From CAVYOD01 sp963770045 (GTDB lineage Bacteria; Acidobacteriota; Aminicenantia; Aminicenantales; CAVYOD01), in assembly GCA_963770045.1 (NCBI GenBank), contig CAVYOD010000027.1:62001-126000 (forward strand): a stretch of 64,000 nt of DNA, written 5' to 3'. A program made the translations under genes and the position numbers. Numbering within the stretch: the stretch's first letter is position 1; the number at the start of each line of letters is the position of its first letter. This document shows positions 61,626-64,000 of the stretch, in pieces. The notes beneath the pieces are model-generated. The model was not told the DNA's origin, ran no database searches, and saw only the letters and a program-made list of their open reading frames with translations.

Positions 61626-63644
61626 TTAGGAAGGCCGATCCTCAGGGCAGGGTGAGGGAGGATTGCGGATCAGCGATTTGACCAGGTCTTCCCGTTCTTT
61701 AAAGAGATCGGGGAGCGGCGCTTTTGCCCGGGACGGGAGATGAGCCTGGCGGGAGGTATAACGCTCGCAGGTATCGCCGAAGAAGAGAGTTTCTTTTCCC
61801 AGCAAGATCCTGTTGACTTGGCAGCGGTTGGAACACTGGGAGCATTCGAAGCTGGAGACGGAGTATTCTTGACGGATTCTTTCCTCCATCTCCTGGCGAA
61901 TCGGCAGGGACCTGACAGCCTTCTGAGTTTTTTCTCTTGCCATCAGCGCCGCCCCTATTGCTCCGGAGATCCGATTGAACGGATGAACCTGGACGGTCCG
62001 TCCCAATATAAGCGAAAAAGCCTTGACCACCGAGGCGTTGGAAGCGACACCTCCTTGGAAAACGACGTTCTGACCGACGGGGTGGCCGGCGACGACTTTC
62101 TCCAGATAGTTGCGGGCGATGGAATAGGCCAGTCCGGCCGTCAGGTCAGGAAGGGCGACCCCCCGGCCCGCGGCGTGGGCAAGCTCGGTGTCCATGAAAA
62201 CGGTGCACCGGGAGCCCAGGTCATAGGGGGATTGCCCCTCCGCCGCTGAAGCTGAGAATTCCCCTTCGATCTTGATCCCCAGTGGCTCTGCCTGTTCCTC
62301 GAGAAAGCTCCCGGTCCCGGCCGCGCAGATCTTGTTCATGGTGAAATCCCGGAGCTTTCCGCTTTTGACGCTGATGTATTTGGAGTCCTGGCCTCCGATT
62401 TCGAAAATGGTGTCTGTCTCCGGGAAATAATGGACCGTGCTCGCCATCTGGCAGGTAATCTCATTGTGAATGACATCCGCCTGCAGGAGCCTTCCGGCCA
62501 GATAGCGGCCGCTCCCGGTCGTTCCAATACCCGAGATCTCCAGTTTGCCTCGGCATCTCGATTTCAAGATCCTGTAGCCTTCGCGGACAGCCTCGATGGG
62601 CCGCCCGCTTGTTGGGACGTAGACTCCTGCCAGAACTCGCCCCCGGCCGTCGACCAGGGCCAGGTTCGTGCTGACCGAACCCACGTCGACACCCAAAAAA
62701 CCTCGGGCGATGTCCCCGTCGGCGAGAGACGGCTCGGCGGTCATCTGAAGGCCCAATGAGCCCAAAGGCAAATATTTGCTTTTGGGAAAGGATTTCTTTG
62801 GCTTCAAGAGGCGCAGCAGGTCTCCGGGGCTCTCACAAGCGATGGCTTTTCCTGAACGGGCGGCTCCAAGGGCAACGCCCAGAGCGCAGCTGTAGAGCGG
62901 CCAATCTGAGATGATCCAATCATCTTCTTTGAGTCCGAGAATCTCGCGAAACGCCCTGAGAAGCCCCCTGTTGAGGGCGCCGCCTCCGGTCACACAAACC
63001 GGGGGGAAACACTCTCTGCCACGGGAGATCGTGGCCACGAAGTTTCTGGCAAGGGCGAGGCAGACTCCATAAGCGATTTCGGGGAGCGGGGTTCCTTTCT
63101 GCTGATGGTGGATCATATCGGACTTGGCAAAGACAGAGCAGCGGCCGGCTATAGATGCCCCTTTCCGGGCTGATGCCGCGAGCTCCGAGAACTCGGCGAT
63201 GGTGAGCTTTAGCCGCGAAGCCTGCTGGCGCAGGAACGCACCTGACCCGGCGGCGCACCTCTCGTTCATGGCAAAGTCCATGATCTCCGGCTGCGCGTTT
63301 GGGGCAGGGGCCGGGCCAAGAAGAAGCCAACGGGAGCTCTCGGCTCCGATCTCGATCACCGAACGGGCGGTTGGATACAAATGGACGACACCGAGAGCGA
63401 GAGAGACAAGTTCGTTGAGTGCCTCGACTTTGCCCCCCAAGTCAAACGCATCTCTTCCCGAGCCTGTGACGCCCAGCTTGAGCTGAAGGCCCTCCTTGCT
63501 CCTGAAAGCGTCGGCGGCGATCGTTTCCAGAGCACCGGCCGGATTGCCCCTGCTGAAGGTTTCCCACCGGCCACGGACCTGAAGAGAGTCATCCAGGAGA
63601 ACGGCCTTGCAGATTTCAGCCCCAAAATCGAGTCCCAGGATCAT
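61626..63644 (-). CDS. BadF/BadG/BcrA/BcrD ATPase-family protein with two tandem ASKHA domains
   Basis: 672 residues. First ATPase domain: GLDFGAEICKAVLLDD, GVTGSGRDAF, ERCAAGSGAFL. Second: FLGVDVGSVSTNLALVD (about 315-331), GIGTTGSGRYLAG, FEIGGQDSKY, KICAAGTGSFLEEQA. The NKICAAGTG cysteine carries the bridging [4Fe-4S] in known activases. A C-terminal SSFECSQCSNRCQVNRI cluster motif follows. Family members use ATP to push an electron into a dehydratase or an R-2-hydroxyacyl/benzoyl-CoA reductase. No target enzyme is in the window. Confidence 0.88.
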   Translation of the reverse strand: MILGLDFGAEICKAVLLDDSLQVRGRWETFSRGNPAGALETIAADAFRSKEGLQLKLGVTGSGRDAFDLGGKVEALNELVSLALGVVHLYPTARSVIEIGAESSRWLLLGPAPAPNAQPEIMDFAMNERCAAGSGAFLRQQASRLKLTIAEFSELAASARKGASIAGRCSVFAKSDMIHHQQKGTPLPEIAYGVCLALARNFVATISRGRECFPPVCVTGGGALNRGLLRAFREILGLKEDDWIISDWPLYSCALGVALGAARSGKAIACESPGDLLRLLKPKKSFPKSKYLPLGSLGLQMTAEPSLADGDIARGFLGVDVGSVSTNLALVDGRGRVLAGVYVPTSGRPIEAVREGYRILKSRCRGKLEISGIGTTGSGRYLAGRLLQADVIHNEITCQMASTVHYFPETDTIFEIGGQDSKYISVKSGKLRDFTMNKICAAGTGSFLEEQAEPLGIKIEGEFSASAAEGQSPYDLGSRCTVFMDTELAHAAGRGVALPDLTAGLAYSIARNYLEKVVAGHPVGQNVVFQGGVASNASVVKAFSLILGRTVQVHPFNRISGAIGAALMAREKTQKAVRSLPIRQEMEERIRQEYSVSSFECSQCSNRCQVNRILLGKETLFFGDTCERYTSRQAHLPSRAKAPLPDLFKEREDLVKSLIRNPPSPCPEDRPS

Positions 63645-63758
63645 CTCGGCTTATTCCCATTCCGCATGGAGCCTACCTCCATGATTTCAACCAATTTTCC
63701 AGGCGCTGTCGCAAGAGATGGCCTCTCTGCGCCCGTCCCTTTTATCGCTTACATGAAT

Positions 63759-63786
63759 ATTATACAGAATTCAGGCTTCTGCTCAA
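63759..63786 (-). promoter_or_regulatory. Probable promoter of the activase operon
   Basis: On the minus strand TTGAGC (63786-63781), 16-bp spacer, perfect TATAAT (63764-63759); about 115 bases before the BadF start. Confidence 0.5.
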
Positions 63787-63848
63787 AGAAAACCAGAAAT
63801 TCGGCAGCCGCGTGCCGCCCTTTCAGAATTCGCCGTGAACCCGGGGCT

Positions 63849-64000
63849 TCAGTTCTTCAAGTCGTTGTAGTTGAGGATGGCGTTGTAGAGGAAGAGGAAG
63901 TTCGACTGGTTCATGTTCCGGTAGAGCGGGTTGAAATTGAAGAGAACGACTCTTCCCTGGCCGTAGGGCACATCCATGATGGCCGCCTTTCCATCCATCT
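63849..64000 (-). CDS. C-terminal end of a carboxypeptidase/metallopeptidase-type protein (partial)
   Basis: The last 49 codons of a gene entering from the right edge: DGKAAIMDVPYGQGRVVLFN, then NPLYRNMNQSNFLFLYNAIL and a stop at 63851-63849. This is the typical tail of proteins with a C-terminal GATase1-like domain, such as large M14 peptidases, where VVLF-F-P-YR-Q precedes a short helix. The rest is outside the window, so the enzyme type is a guess. Confidence 0.55.
   Translation of the reverse strand, partial: MDGKAAIMDVPYGQGRVVLFNFNPLYRNMNQSNFLFLYNAILNYNDLKN

Noticed and set aside
1..64000. CRISPR array, rRNA operon or insertion sequence
   Set aside because: No regularly spaced identical repeats, no rRNA signature and no transposase was found; the only regular tandem array is the coding 48-bp repeat.

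Overview
This is a gene-dense, roughly 55-60 % GC bacterial chromosome segment. I see no rRNA, insertion sequence, prophage or CRISPR array. The cell type suggested is an anaerobic, diderm, peptide- and glycan-using bacterium. The reasons are a four-subunit 2-oxoacid:ferredoxin oxidoreductase, a class I (Fe-S) fumarase subunit, a BadF-type activase, ferredoxins, HypF, a PorV/FadL-like outer-membrane barrel, lipoproteins and several exported peptidases. The overall style recalls Candidatus Aminicenantes / Acidobacteriota relatives, but that is an inference from gene content; there is no marker gene here that settles it.

Layout. 1-3.2 kb: 5'-truncated MscS channel with a cyclic-nucleotide domain, tRNA-Arg(CCT), then an AT-richer scar with broken genes and one intact HAD phosphatase. 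3.3-5.9 kb: PilZ protein, VTT-domain protein, AI-2E-family permease, S41 protease remnant. 5.8-11.4 kb: GH57/DUF3536 enzyme with glgB, then an exported protein made of 16-residue repeats. 11.5-17.4 kb: response regulator, an unknown nuclease-fold protein, flavodoxin, TPR protein, ferredoxin, site-2 protease, a DnaA-box-rich AT-rich gap and a zinc-ribbon membrane protein. 17.4-25.7 kb: QueH-HypF fusion, coiled-coil membrane protein, M14 carboxypeptidase, outer-membrane barrel, fabH, TlpA-like lipoprotein. 25.7-33.5 kb (minus strand): por operon, fumarase alpha, aldehyde dehydrogenase, Nfo-like TIM barrel, thiC. 33.6-37.9 kb: rsmD, rpmE, prfA and prmC. 37.9-42.6 kb: c-di-GMP proteins (HD-GYP and GGDEF-PilZ) flanking a coiled-coil protein. 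42.8-46.8 kb: alkaline-phosphatase-superfamily lipoprotein and hutU. 47.0-50.3 kb: a compact operon of a twin-CX6C secreted peptide, beta-propeller, thioredoxin and ABC-2 transporter. 50.4-64 kb: glgC, exported hypothetical, SDR enzymes, M55 and M1 peptidases, GH20-like hydrolase, GNAT, and a two-ORF acyl-CoA dehydratase activase.

The strongest candidate for an undescribed system is the 47.0-50.3 kb operon. A 73-residue pre-peptide with a perfect CX6C-X20-CX6C pattern is followed by a terminator-like hairpin and then by translationally coupled genes for a propeller protein, a CxxC thioredoxin and an ABC exporter. This looks like production, oxidative folding and export (or sensing) of a disulfide-bonded peptide.

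A caution applies to the whole window. At least 17 genes or gene joints contain single-base frameshifts, several in homopolymers. One lies inside the GGQ codons of the essential gene prfA. Most are therefore probably sequence errors rather than pseudogenes, and coordinates of such genes are given as the reconstructed full span.
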